Under the pieces are notes generated by a model that worked only from the letters and a program-made list of their open reading frames with translations, ran no database searches and was not told the DNA's origin. This document shows, one piece after another, positions 18,373 to 27,213 of a DNA stretch of 64,000 nucleotides. Both the position numbers and the translations under genes were made by a program. This stretch comes from CAVPCZ01 sp963702445 (GTDB taxonomy: Bacteria > Bacteroidota > Ignavibacteria > UBA10030 > UBA6906): contig CAVPCZ010000009.1 of NCBI GenBank assembly GCA_963702445.1, positions 868,001 to 932,000 of the forward strand. The letters run 5' to 3'. How positions within the stretch are numbered: the first letter of the stretch is position 1; every line of letters starts with the position of its first letter.

Positions 18373-19476
18373 ATGCCACACTATCCCCATATTCCGCTCC
18401 GGAAGGCGAAGCCCGATGCCCGTCGCTTCGTCGGCATCCTGAATGGGACCACCGCCGCCACGCGCGTGCCGCTCATTGAGTATATCGTCGACGATGTCGT
18501 GCTGCGTCCCGTTGTGGAACAGCTGCTCGGACGGGTGTGGAGTCCCGCGGGTCCCTCACGCGAGAATTTGCGCGCCAATCTTGATAACGTCATCGCCTTC
18601 TGGCATCAGATGGGGTATGACATCGTCCGGTTTGAACAGAGTCTCCCGTTCCGGGAGCGTCAGACCGTGATTGCGGATGCAGCCCCCGGTTCGGACAAGG
18701 AACGCGCCTGGCCCGACGAGCACCGGGGAATGATCACCACCTGGGATGAATTCGAACAGTATCCGTGGCCCCGCATAGAGGATTTTGATTTCTTCCCCTT
18801 CGAATATCTGAACGCTCATCTTCCGGATGGGATGGGGCTGATCAGCTGCCACGGCGGGGGTGTGTTCGAGCACCTCTCCTGGATCATGTCTTTCGAAGGG
18901 CTCTGCTCGGCCCTCATGGAAGATCCCCCGCTCGTCCGGGCTGTTGCCGATCGCCTGGGGGAGCTGATGACCCGATTCACCACACACCTGCTGGACCTGG
19001 ATCGCCTGGTCGCCGTGTTCCCGGGGGATGATATGGGGTACCGATCCGCCACGATGGTGTCCCCCCGTCATCTGCGGGAATATGTGCTCCCGTGGCACAA
19101 ACGTTTTGCATCCATGACGCACGGGCACGGTCTGCCCTATTTCCTCCATTCCTGCGGCAACATCCTGGCCATTATGGAGGATCTGCTGGAGGATGTACGG
19201 ATTGACGGCAAACACTCTTACGAAGATGCGATCATTCCGGCGGAGGAATTCCAGCGCCGTTACGGCAAGCGCCTCGCCGTGCTGGGCGGTGTGGACATCA
19301 ACATTCTTTCGGGCCGGACACCGGAAGAGGTGCGTGCGCGTGTTCGTGAACTCATCCTTACCTGCGGGCCGGCCGGCCGCTACGCGATAGGTTCCGGCAA
19401 TTCTGTTCCCAGTTACGTTCCCATCAACAACTATCTGGCGATGATCGATGAAGCCCATGCAATTTCTCTCCCGTAG
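18373..19476 (+). CDS. UroD-like protein (uroporphyrinogen decarboxylase/corrinoid methyltransferase superfamily)
   Basis: A 367-residue UroD-superfamily protein. The fold is recognisable from FLHSCGN (257-263), equivalent to the zinc-binding His-x-Cys of MtaA/CmuA methyltransferases, plus DGKHSYED and VLGGVDINILSG near the C-terminus. The terminal cysteine found in MtaA is replaced by GSGNSVPSYVP, so zinc ligation would differ. It is not a haem-biosynthesis gene: it sits inside a carbohydrate operon. Possible roles are methyl transfer from a methylated sugar to a corrinoid, perhaps with the cassette at 32259-38384, or a decarboxylation. Its 3' end overlaps the heparinase-like gene by 29 bases. 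Confidence 0.75.
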   Translation: MPHYPHIPLRKAKPDARRFVGILNGTTAATRVPLIEYIVDDVVLRPVVEQLLGRVWSPAGPSRENLRANLDNVIAFWHQMGYDIVRFEQSLPFRERQTVIADAAPGSDKERAWPDEHRGMITTWDEFEQYPWPRIEDFDFFPFEYLNAHLPDGMGLISCHGGGVFEHLSWIMSFEGLCSALMEDPPLVRAVADRLGELMTRFTTHLLDLDRLVAVFPGDDMGYRSATMVSPRHLREYVLPWHKRFASMTHGHGLPYFLHSCGNILAIMEDLLEDVRIDGKHSYEDAIIPAEEFQRRYGKRLAVLGGVDINILSGRTPEEVRARVRELILTCGPAGRYAIGSGNSVPSYVPINNYLAMIDEAHAISLP

Positions 19477-21691
19477 TCTCTGGCTGGTCCTTTCCGTGCT
19501 TCTTGCGCTTGCGCCACCCGCAGCACGGGCTCAAAAGAACATGTACCTGGCGGAAATCCGGAAAGCCGCGGAAAAAGGGTGGCAGGAGATGCCGGCCACC
19601 CTGGAGGCGTGGAAGCGCGATCCGCGGCACAGCGTGCTGTGGGGCTATAATGCGCCCGCGCAACCGCTCTATCTGGCCGGAGTCTACGGCTATCTGTACG
19701 AAGTCACACGCGAGCCGGTGTATGCAACACGGGCGGCGAAGCTTCTGACGGAATACGGAAGCCTGCGGGATATTCTTCCGGCCGGTTTTGCCGGAGCCCG
19801 TGCGGAATACGCCGACGGGGTTCCCGCCGTCTCCAACTTCTTCTTCCTGCCGCCGTTCGCGCGCGCGTACATGCAGATACGATCGAGCGACGCTGTGAAC
19901 GCCACGAATCGTGCCATCATCGAACGCGACCTTGCGGGAAGCATCGACTTCATCTTCCATCACCCCGAGTGGGGTGCGCACAACCGCGCCATGCTGCGGG
20001 CGGAAGCGTTTCAGTACGCCAGCCAGGCGCTTCCCGCCCATCCGCATGCGCGCCGCTGGAAACAGATGGCCGAGGCCATTGCCGCCGACAATCTTCGCGA
20101 CTGGGAAATCGAAGACGCGACGGTCTATCATCCGGTCTGGCTTCACGCGCTCCTCTCCTATGCCGGGTCCGCCGGCCGGCCGGAAGTGCATTCGTCAGTC
20201 ATGATGCGCTACTACATGGAGTATTTTACCCGCCTGATGGCTCCCTCCGGTCTCGTGCCGGACTTCGGCGACGCGTACTGGCTGTCATCGCTGGAAGGCC
20301 TCAGGTTTGTGGCCATTTTCGAGCGCGGGGCGGCGGTCTTCCAGAATCCGGCCACAAAATGGGCGGCCGCAACGATCTTCCAGACGAGAAAAAAACAGTC
20401 GGATACGCTCAGCATCGGCGACGCCTACTACCTGTGTGATGCCCATCGATGGACTGATGAAACCGTGAAGCCCAAACGCCCCGACACGGGAAGTGAGGAG
20501 GTGCTTGAGGATCTCATCGGCAAGAAAGTGGTCTTCCGCAACGGATGGGACTCCACAAGTACGTATCTGCTTCTGAACTACCGGGATGAAGGGGACGGCG
20601 GTTGGCTGGGGCGCGAGTACCTGCGCCAGACGTTGTCCGTGGAGGAAGAGAAGATGCACCACGGCCATGCCGACGAGAACGGCATTGCCCTGCTCATGGA
20701 CAAAGGCTCGGTGCTCCTGCATGATGCCGGTTACCGCGACGGGCTCCCGAGCGGAGCATATGGCGCCTGGCGTCAGGATTACTTCCACAATCGCCTCGTG
20801 GCCCGGAAAGACAAACGGGAGATGCGGCAGGGTATGCTGGAGTACGTTCAGAATTCCGGCGCCTACCGGAACGTGAGAACACAGAAGGTGGATTTTGTCC
20901 GTCTGCGTGATGTCGATATGAGCCGTACACGCCTGATCGACCAGGAACTCGGTTACACCTGGGATCGCGTGATCGCCTATGTCCGTGCCACCGGTGTCTT
21001 CCTGGTGATTGACGGTGTCAAGGTGCTTCGCCCCGACTACTTCACCTTCACCAACTTCTGGCACGCGGGTCAGGTGGACAGCGTGGCACCGCATGTGTAC
21101 CGGGCAGTCACCGATTCGATCGGGCCTCTGCGTGTCGCGGGATCCAGGGCGTTACGCATCGAATTCCTCGAGCAGACAGCCAAGAGCGAAGGCATCGAGG
21201 CCATCTCCCGTGCCATGGGCAAGGAACGGGCCCTGTACCAGACTCTTTCGAGCCAGTACAAGGCGGGAGACACGGAACTGTTTGTCACGGCACTGGTGCC
21301 GCAGGACCGGAAGAACGGGACCGCCCCGGTGATCCGGCTGCAAACAACCTCCGCCCCCATGCGTGCAGCCGGGATCGTGCTCGAAGACGGAAAGACACGG
21401 TACCTCGTCGGGGTGAAGATGGATCTGGAGATGGAGGTGGCCAGGGGAAATATCCGGCCCCGTTACACATACGACCTCGGAAAGGTAACGTACGGCGACT
21501 ATGAAACGGATGCGCACTTCTTCTGCGCCACGGAACGCACGGGAACTCCTTCCTGGTCCGCCGTGAATGTCTTGAAGGTGAAGCATCGCGGTGTCGAACT
21601 GATGTCCGCGCTTCCCAATACGCACAGCCTCCAGCTGGACGGAAGTCCGGATCGCGTGGGAATGTCGAAGTGGAGAGTGTGGGAGGAGTGA
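19448..21691 (+). CDS. Heparinase II/III-family secreted polysaccharide lyase
   Basis: A 747-residue exported protein; the signal peptide ends near AARAQ. The N-terminal ~370 residues are a helical toroid and the C-terminal part is a beta-sandwich introduced by MHHGHADENGIALLMDKGS (403-421), the heparinase II/III signature, whose HGHADEN carries the conserved His and Asp. Enzymes of this type break 1,4-linked uronate-containing chains by beta-elimination, leaving a 4,5-unsaturated uronyl end, the substrate for the GH88 enzyme at 30810. Exact substrate (heparan, alginate or another acidic glycan) is undetermined. The ATG at 19448 lies inside the UroD reading frame; ATG at 19457 is a possible alternative. 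Confidence 0.82.
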   Translation: MKPMQFLSRSLWLVLSVLLALAPPAARAQKNMYLAEIRKAAEKGWQEMPATLEAWKRDPRHSVLWGYNAPAQPLYLAGVYGYLYEVTREPVYATRAAKLLTEYGSLRDILPAGFAGARAEYADGVPAVSNFFFLPPFARAYMQIRSSDAVNATNRAIIERDLAGSIDFIFHHPEWGAHNRAMLRAEAFQYASQALPAHPHARRWKQMAEAIAADNLRDWEIEDATVYHPVWLHALLSYAGSAGRPEVHSSVMMRYYMEYFTRLMAPSGLVPDFGDAYWLSSLEGLRFVAIFERGAAVFQNPATKWAAATIFQTRKKQSDTLSIGDAYYLCDAHRWTDETVKPKRPDTGSEEVLEDLIGKKVVFRNGWDSTSTYLLLNYRDEGDGGWLGREYLRQTLSVEEEKMHHGHADENGIALLMDKGSVLLHDAGYRDGLPSGAYGAWRQDYFHNRLVARKDKREMRQGMLEYVQNSGAYRNVRTQKVDFVRLRDVDMSRTRLIDQELGYTWDRVIAYVRATGVFLVIDGVKVLRPDYFTFTNFWHAGQVDSVAPHVYRAVTDSIGPLRVAGSRALRIEFLEQTAKSEGIEAISRAMGKERALYQTLSSQYKAGDTELFVTALVPQDRKNGTAPVIRLQTTSAPMRAAGIVLEDGKTRYLVGVKMDLEMEVARGNIRPRYTYDLGKVTYGDYETDAHFFCATERTGTPSWSAVNVLKVKHRGVELMSALPNTHSLQLDGSPDRVGMSKWRVWEE

Positions 21692-21758
21692 ACACAGAGA
21701 GGTCCGGTGGTCGTCAATAAGAGCACACCTGGAACAAGGCGACGCAAGGATGAGAAGT

Positions 21759-21892
21759 TGAAGAAGGGAGCATGAAGAAGGGTGTGTGAAGAAGGGACCG
21801 TGAAGAAAAGAACATGAGGATGACAACGTGAAGGGGAGGTTGTGAAGGCAACGAAGGCAACAGATGAAGCGAAGCCGGTGAAACAGGAGGAA
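21759..21892 (+). repeat. 14-bp tandem repeat, each unit starting with TGA
   Basis: In the 212-base spacer between the lyase and aldolase genes, units of exactly 14 bases start at 21759, 21773, 21787, 21801, 21815, 21829 and 21843. After an 8-base interruption two more start at 21865 and 21879. All nine open with TGA; the best conserved read TGAAGAAGGG plus four variable bases. Because 14 is not a multiple of three, successive TGA codons fall in all three frames, and most units contain an AAGGG/GGAGG purine box. The last unit supplies the GGAGGAAGG ribosome-binding site of the aldolase. No coding potential is seen in 21692-21903. Confidence 0.85.
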
Positions 21893-21903
21893 GGATTGAC
21901 GTC

Positions 21904-22731
21904 ATGAATACAGGCAAAGAAGTACGGCTGCAGAAGATCTGGAAACACCGCCGGGCCGTGATTGTGCCCTACGACCACGGTTCGTACGGAGGACCGCAGG
22001 CGGGCATTGAAGACACCCTGCGCCTGACGGAGCGCCTTTCACGTACCCGTGCGGACGGCATTCTGGTGCCTGCAGGACTTGTCCCGCATATCGCGCCGGC
22101 GGTGGGTCAGCTGGGAATCATGGCCCGGCTGGACGGGGGGTTCACAAAGTACGCGACGGTGGTGACGGACTATCAGGCGATGTTCAGCGTGGAAGATGCG
22201 ATCCGGATGGGTGCCGATGCCGGCATCGTCTTCACGTTCATCGGAACACAGGTCGAAGCGGAATCCGTGCGGCGCCTCGGAAGCACGGCGGCAGATGCCC
22301 AGAGATGGGGGCTTCCCCTGGCCGCGGAGATCATCCCCCCGAGTCTCCTCAACAACCACTTCGGCATGAATCTCTTTCCGAAACTCAACAAGAAGGGAAA
22401 TGTCGGGGAGGAGACCTTTGAGATCGCCCGCATCGGGGCTGAAGCCGGGGCGGATATCATAAAAACACGCTACGCCGGTGATGTAGACCAGTTCAGGAAG
22501 GTTGTCCATACCTGCGGGGCAAAGGTCATTGTCGCGGGCGGGCCCATGCTGGGCGGTGCGGATGAACACCTCCTGCAACTGGCCTACGATTGTGTTCAGG
22601 CCGAAGCCGACGGGATCATTTTCGGACGGAATGTCTGGCAGCATCCCCGCATGGAGAAGATCATCGCCGCGCTCTGTGCCATCGTCCATGATGATGAAAC
22701 GGTGGCACAGGCCAAGAAATTGCTCCGATGA
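21904..22731 (+). CDS. Class I aldolase of the FbaB/DeoC/LsrF type
   Basis: A 275-residue TIM-barrel aldolase. VPYDHGSYGGP near the N-terminus and ADIIKTRYAGD, with the Schiff-base Lys187, identify the archaeal-type class I fructose-bisphosphate aldolase group, which includes LsrF. RDs such as VAGGPMLGGADE and GIIFGRNVWQHP form the phosphate-binding end of the barrel. It probably cleaves a phosphorylated ketose (fructose/tagatose-1,6-bisphosphate or a deoxy analogue) into triose phosphates. The ATG has the GGAGGAAGG box about 8 bases upstream, and its stop overlaps the next gene, a 1-phosphofructokinase-type kinase (ATGA). The kinase-aldolase pair is a self-contained module. Confidence 0.88.
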   Translation: MNTGKEVRLQKIWKHRRAVIVPYDHGSYGGPQAGIEDTLRLTERLSRTRADGILVPAGLVPHIAPAVGQLGIMARLDGGFTKYATVVTDYQAMFSVEDAIRMGADAGIVFTFIGTQVEAESVRRLGSTAADAQRWGLPLAAEIIPPSLLNNHFGMNLFPKLNKKGNVGEETFEIARIGAEAGADIIKTRYAGDVDQFRKVVHTCGAKVIVAGGPMLGGADEHLLQLAYDCVQAEADGIIFGRNVWQHPRMEKIIAALCAIVHDDETVAQAKKLLR

Positions 22732-23654
22732 TCGTTACCGTGACGCTCAACCCGATGCTGGACAAAACAGTCGCTGTTTCCGGCATCGCGATCGGCCGGA
22801 TCACCCGGGCGGAGAGCGTGGCAATGATAGTGGGAGGGAAAGGAGTCAACGTCTCCCGCCAGTTGTTCCATCTTGGCACCCGGAGTCTGGCGACCGGATT
22901 TCTGGGAGGGGAGATCGGCGATTTGCTGGGGCGCCTTCTGAGTGCAGAGGGGCTCACGCATCACTTCGTCCGCGTTGCCGGAATGACCCGCGAAGGGGTG
23001 ACATACCGGCACGCCGACGGGACCATGACCGGTGTCTTCGAGCCTCCGCATCACGTCACTGAGGCGGAAGCAGATGCGCTGGTGGCATTCTGCTCGCGAT
23101 CCGTCCACCGCGGCGACCGCGTGGTCTGCTGCGGCAGTTCGCCCTGCCCTGAAGCAGATGCGGTCTACGCGGAAATATTCCGGATTGCCCGCAAGGCCGG
23201 GGCTGAAACCGTGCTCGACTCATACGGACAGGCCTTTCGTGAAGCGCTGGCGACCGCACCGGACGTCATCAAAGTGAACCGTGAAGAATGCGAGTCCGCT
23301 TACGGCGTACGGCTCGGCGACGAACCGGACATCTGCGGCGCACTCGAGCGGTTCCTGTCCGCCGGTGTCCGCTGCGCGGTTATCACGGACGGTCCGCGGT
23401 TGGTTTATGCGGCAACTGCCGGGAAACGCTGGAAGATCAGTCCTCCCGCGGTCAGGGCCGTGAACCCGACCGGTTCCGGTGACAGTATGCTGGCAGCGAT
23501 GCTGCACGGAATGGAAGCCGGCTGGCCGGTCGATGCGAACCTCCGGTTTGGCGTCGCCGCCGGCTCGGTGAACGCGGGACGCTGGGAACTGGCCTGCGGT
23601 TCTCTGCGGGAAATCGAAAGTGTTGTTCCCCATGTGCATCTTGAAGAAATCTGA
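22728..23654 (+). CDS. PfkB-family 1-phosphofructokinase/tagatose-6-phosphate kinase type
   Basis: A 308-residue kinase. TVTLNPMLDKTV at the N-terminus, GGKGVNVSRQLFHLG and the C-terminal NPTGSGDSMLAAMLHG (catalytic Asp in GSGD) are diagnostic of the FruK/LacC branch of PfkB, which phosphorylates an already phosphorylated ketose. With the class I aldolase directly upstream, sharing an ATGA overlap, it likely makes the bisphosphate that the aldolase splits. This is distinct from the ribokinase-like PfkB at 11722, so the block has two separate phosphorylation steps. A palindrome TTCAATTGAA and an AAAGGT box lie in the 43-base gap before the next gene. Confidence 0.88.
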   Translation: MIVTVTLNPMLDKTVAVSGIAIGRITRAESVAMIVGGKGVNVSRQLFHLGTRSLATGFLGGEIGDLLGRLLSAEGLTHHFVRVAGMTREGVTYRHADGTMTGVFEPPHHVTEAEADALVAFCSRSVHRGDRVVCCGSSPCPEADAVYAEIFRIARKAGAETVLDSYGQAFREALATAPDVIKVNREECESAYGVRLGDEPDICGALERFLSAGVRCAVITDGPRLVYAATAGKRWKISPPAVRAVNPTGSGDSMLAAMLHGMEAGWPVDANLRFGVAAGSVNAGRWELACGSLREIESVVPHVHLEEI

Positions 23655-23697
23655 GGAATACCACCTCATGCCTCCATTCAATTGAAAGGTACTTTGT

Positions 23698-26034
23698 ATG
23701 GCCACAGTTCAGCAATCGCTTTCCCAGCTCACAGCGATCGACCGGTCACCGTCCGGTCCCCGCGTCGAGACGACTGTCGCCCAGGAACTGCGCGAAACGG
23801 CGGCCACGCGTGCCGCTCTTCGGACGAGTCCGGGGATCACGAGTGCGCCCGGATCCATCCGCATCGCCGTGCTCAGCGACCCGGCACAGGTCCGATCACT
23901 TCATCCTGCGCTTGAGAAACACCCCCACTGGATGATGTTCCGCATTCGTGAGAACAGCCGGGCGGAGCTCTGCGCGTCGCATACGCACCTGCTCTACCAG
24001 CTCTGGACGCTGGTGGCCGGAGAGTGGGCCGGCATGGACGCGGCGGCCTTCAGGGAAGGGAAGATCATAACGCCGACATTCAAAGATATGCGTCCTGTCT
24101 ACGATATTTTCCTGACGCAGGTGGCCCGGACAGTGCGTCTCTTCGACCGCGAAGAGCACTTCCGGACTCTCGCCCGGCTCGGCTCCTCCTACGCCGAAGT
24201 GAACGGCCTGGCCTTTCCTGTGCCGATCGAAACCGGTCCCAGAGGGGAGCTGCTCCACCGGTTCTACACCTATTGCCCGGCACTCGACCAGTTTGTCACC
24301 AGCCGGCTGAACAAGGGGATCTACGATAACGATTACCTGCAGGCAAATCTCAACAACCTGAAGACCAACGCCGAACTGGCGGAGAAGTACGGCCTCCGGC
24401 CGGGTATCGTCTGCTTTGAACCCCGTTCCGTCCCCGATGAACTGCTCCAGCGATATCCGGTACTGCGCGGGGCACGCGTGGACCATCCCATGCGGAGTTT
24501 CCGTCCCCGCTTCAATCTCTCGGTTGCCCACCCGGTGGTTCTGGAGCACTACGCGGAAATGATGGAAAACCTGATGCACGAGGTTCCGCAGCTCAGCTAT
24601 ATGTCGATCTGGTCCAATGACAGCGGTGCGGGATTCGAGTACACCAATTCCCTGTACGTCGGCCGAAACGGGGGAGGGTATCTGGTGCGCGAGTGGCTTG
24701 CGGGCAAAGACATCGCCGCCGCTGCGGCGATCAATCTGGTCAGGTTCATGAAGACTCTCCGTGATGCGGGACGCAAGGTCAATCCGCGCTTCCGGACACT
24801 TATCCGCCTGGAACCGTTCTGGGAGGAACACGATCACATCTGGAAACAGCTGGAGGACGGCCTGGATGTGGAAGTTTCTTCACTTCTCACTAAAGGATGG
24901 GACCTGGCGTACAAACATCCAAAATACGAGGAAGTCCCGCAGATTTTCGGTACGGCGCTGTTCAGCGAGTTCGAACAACGGGAACAGACGGTCATGAAGG
25001 ACCTCGCGGGCAAGGGTTCAAAGGCGGACGTCTATTTCGTTCCCGGGATCCTCGGCAATCACGAACCGCTCATGGGTATCGCGTTCCCGCGGCTGGTGTT
25101 TCAGAAACTGAAGGAAATGGCCGGGCAGAACGTGGACACCGCGGCGTATCAGGGTGGTGCCACGCCCCCGTCGTTCGTGCCGTACAACATCAACCAGGAA
25201 GTGATGCGTGCATTCCAGTTTGACCGTGCGCTCGACCTGCCGGCGTTCCTTCGCCGCAAGGCGGCTGAATGGATCGGTGAAGATCTGGCCGATGACCTCG
25301 TGCGGCTCTGGAACCTCTCCGATGAAGCCTATACCTGCTTCCCGATCCCGATCTGGATCTATTCAGGCTGGAGCGTCTGGTATCGCCTCTTTATCCGTCC
25401 GATTGTGCCCAACATCGAGGCAATTCCCGAGCAGGACCGGACCTACTACGAGGATTTCCTTCTTGCCACAACGCACAACCGGACCCGCGTGGACTTCCGG
25501 TATGATGTCGGGTTTGACCTGATCGAACCCCCGCGTGCGGCGCTGGCGGTCAGGCACATGGAGGAAGATCTCTTCCCGCTGATGCTGAAGGCGGTGGACC
25601 TCGCCCAATTGCTGGTGAAGCGCGCGACCAACGAACAGGCGCGTCGCTGTGCCCAGGATCAACTCGACCGAACGACGGCGCTGCTCTGCTGGTACCGCAC
25701 GGAGTGGGCGGTGACGGCATGGGTTGCGGGCGTGCATGGCTACCTCGGCAGTACGGACCCGAAGGTCCGTCAGGAATGCCGCGCCCTCCTCAAGAGGATG
25801 GTCACCCAGGAAATCCAGAACACGAAGGATCTGCTCCATCTCTGGGAAACGTCCACCACAAACTGGATGGTGATCTCTGAAGTCGGCGAGACCACATTCA
25901 TCTACTACAAGAATCTGGGAGAGCTCCTGAAAAAGAAGATCGCGCTGATGAGCGGCCATGAGAACGACGAGCCGTATGTCGATCCGAACTTCCAGTGGCG
26001 CGTGCCGGGTTTCACCGCGGAGATCACGAAATAA
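23698..26034 (+). CDS. Large cytosolic protein, probable TIM-barrel glycoside hydrolase, family not recognised
   Basis: A 778-residue protein with no signal peptide. The first ~50 residues are polar and look disordered. Residues about 50-460 resemble a hydrolase barrel, with SIWSNDSGAGFEYTNSLY near 303-320 (Asn-Asp pair at a strand end), EVSSLLTKGWDLAY and YQGGATPPSFVPYNIN. The remaining ~300 residues are helical with many aromatic residues (WIYSGWSVWYRLF, TTALLCWYRTEWAVTAW). The layout, a barrel followed by a helical domain, is like GH20, GH67 or GH115 enzymes, but I cannot place it. Given its position between the aldolase module and glycerate kinase, a cytosolic exo-acting hydrolase on uronic acid oligomers is a working guess only. 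Confidence 0.55.
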   Translation: MATVQQSLSQLTAIDRSPSGPRVETTVAQELRETAATRAALRTSPGITSAPGSIRIAVLSDPAQVRSLHPALEKHPHWMMFRIRENSRAELCASHTHLLYQLWTLVAGEWAGMDAAAFREGKIITPTFKDMRPVYDIFLTQVARTVRLFDREEHFRTLARLGSSYAEVNGLAFPVPIETGPRGELLHRFYTYCPALDQFVTSRLNKGIYDNDYLQANLNNLKTNAELAEKYGLRPGIVCFEPRSVPDELLQRYPVLRGARVDHPMRSFRPRFNLSVAHPVVLEHYAEMMENLMHEVPQLSYMSIWSNDSGAGFEYTNSLYVGRNGGGYLVREWLAGKDIAAAAAINLVRFMKTLRDAGRKVNPRFRTLIRLEPFWEEHDHIWKQLEDGLDVEVSSLLTKGWDLAYKHPKYEEVPQIFGTALFSEFEQREQTVMKDLAGKGSKADVYFVPGILGNHEPLMGIAFPRLVFQKLKEMAGQNVDTAAYQGGATPPSFVPYNINQEVMRAFQFDRALDLPAFLRRKAAEWIGEDLADDLVRLWNLSDEAYTCFPIPIWIYSGWSVWYRLFIRPIVPNIEAIPEQDRTYYEDFLLATTHNRTRVDFRYDVGFDLIEPPRAALAVRHMEEDLFPLMLKAVDLAQLLVKRATNEQARRCAQDQLDRTTALLCWYRTEWAVTAWVAGVHGYLGSTDPKVRQECRALLKRMVTQEIQNTKDLLHLWETSTTNWMVISEVGETTFIYYKNLGELLKKKIALMSGHENDEPYVDPNFQWRVPGFTAEITK

Positions 26035-26048
26035 CCACTCCCCGTCCC

Positions 26049-27209
26049 GTGACCGTACTCGTGGCGCCCGATTCCTTCAAGGGATCCATGAGCGCCAGTG
26101 ATGCCGCGGCCGCCATCGGGAAGGGCGTGCAGGATGTGTTCCCCGGCGCCCGGGTGATACTTCATCCTGTCTCCGATGGCGGTGAAGGGCTGGTGGATGT
26201 TCTCGTTCCTGCCCTGGAGGGGAGCTTTGTGCTCACGGACGTCTCCGGCCCGCTGCCGGGCAGTGTCGTCCATGCACGATGGGGTCTCAGTAGTGACCGC
26301 TCGATGGCGGTGATGGAGATGGCGCAGGCGGCGGGACTCGGGCTGGTCCCGGAAGACCGGCGGGATCCGAAAGTGACCACGACGTTCGGAGTCGGTGAGT
26401 TGGTCCGTGCGGCACTGGATAGCGGGGCACGCTCCATTCTCCTCGGCATCGGGGGAAGCGCCACGAACGACGGCGGGGCCGGCATGGCACAGGCCCTCGG
26501 CGCGCGGTTTCTGGACCGTGCCGGACGTGAACTGGCGGCGGGCGGGGCGGCCCTGCAGAATATGGATGCCATGGATCTGTCGGGACTCGACCCGCGCCTC
26601 CGTGCCACAAGCATCACGGTGGCCTGCGACGTGCGGAACCCGCTCACGGGCCCCACGGGCGCTTCCGCGGTGTATGGGCCCCAGAAGGGGGCCACTGCGG
26701 CCGATATCGCCGTGCTGGATTCCGCGCTCGCACATTATCGCGACATAATCCTGAATGTGTGCGGTGTGGATGTGCAGGCTATTCCGGGTTCGGGTGCCGC
26801 GGGCGGCCTGGGGGCCGCGCTGGTGGCATTCTGCGGTGCCCGCCTGCAATCCGGTATTGATGTGGTCCTGGAGTCCACGGGGTTTGATCGCCTTCTTGCA
26901 GGGGTGGATCTCGTGATCACGGGCGAAGGCCGGATGGACGAGCAAACCCTGTACGGCAAAGCCCTTGCCGGTATCCTGCAGCATGCCGGAAAGCAACGGG
27001 TGCCCGTCGCGGCCATCGTCGGCTCACTCGGGGCGCCCCGCGAAATGCTGATCGGCCCGAAGGCGTTTTGTGCAATCGAAGTGCTCGTGTCCGACACGGT
27101 AACAACCGCGGACGCGATGGGTAATGCGCCGGAGCATCTCCGGCGTGCAGCCTCAACCCTGGTGCGCATCCTGTCACACCGGGGAATATTCCCTCAAACG
27201 GCAGACTGA
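26049..27209 (+). CDS. Glycerate kinase (GarK/GlxK type)
   Basis: Type I glycerate 2-kinase of 386 residues, which phosphorylates D-glycerate to 2-phosphoglycerate and feeds lower glycolysis. VLVAPDSFKGSMSA at the start, ILHPVSDGGEGLVD, LGIGGSATNDGGAGMAQALGA, SGAAGGLGAAL and DLVITGEGRMDEQTLYGKA are the conserved blocks. GTG at 26049, 14 bases after the preceding stop, begins exactly at the VTVLVAPDSFKGS motif and is preferred to upstream options. In this operon glycerate could arise from glyceraldehyde or tartronate semialdehyde released in uronate breakdown. The symporter gene begins four bases after its stop. Confidence 0.93.
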   Translation: MTVLVAPDSFKGSMSASDAAAAIGKGVQDVFPGARVILHPVSDGGEGLVDVLVPALEGSFVLTDVSGPLPGSVVHARWGLSSDRSMAVMEMAQAAGLGLVPEDRRDPKVTTTFGVGELVRAALDSGARSILLGIGGSATNDGGAGMAQALGARFLDRAGRELAAGGAALQNMDAMDLSGLDPRLRATSITVACDVRNPLTGPTGASAVYGPQKGATAADIAVLDSALAHYRDIILNVCGVDVQAIPGSGAAGGLGAALVAFCGARLQSGIDVVLESTGFDRLLAGVDLVITGEGRMDEQTLYGKALAGILQHAGKQRVPVAAIVGSLGAPREMLIGPKAFCAIEVLVSDTVTTADAMGNAPEHLRRAASTLVRILSHRGIFPQTAD

Positions 27210-27213
27210 ACCC

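Noticed and set aside
21759..21892. CRISPR array
   Set aside because: Units are 14 bases with no long unique spacers and no cas genes are in the window.
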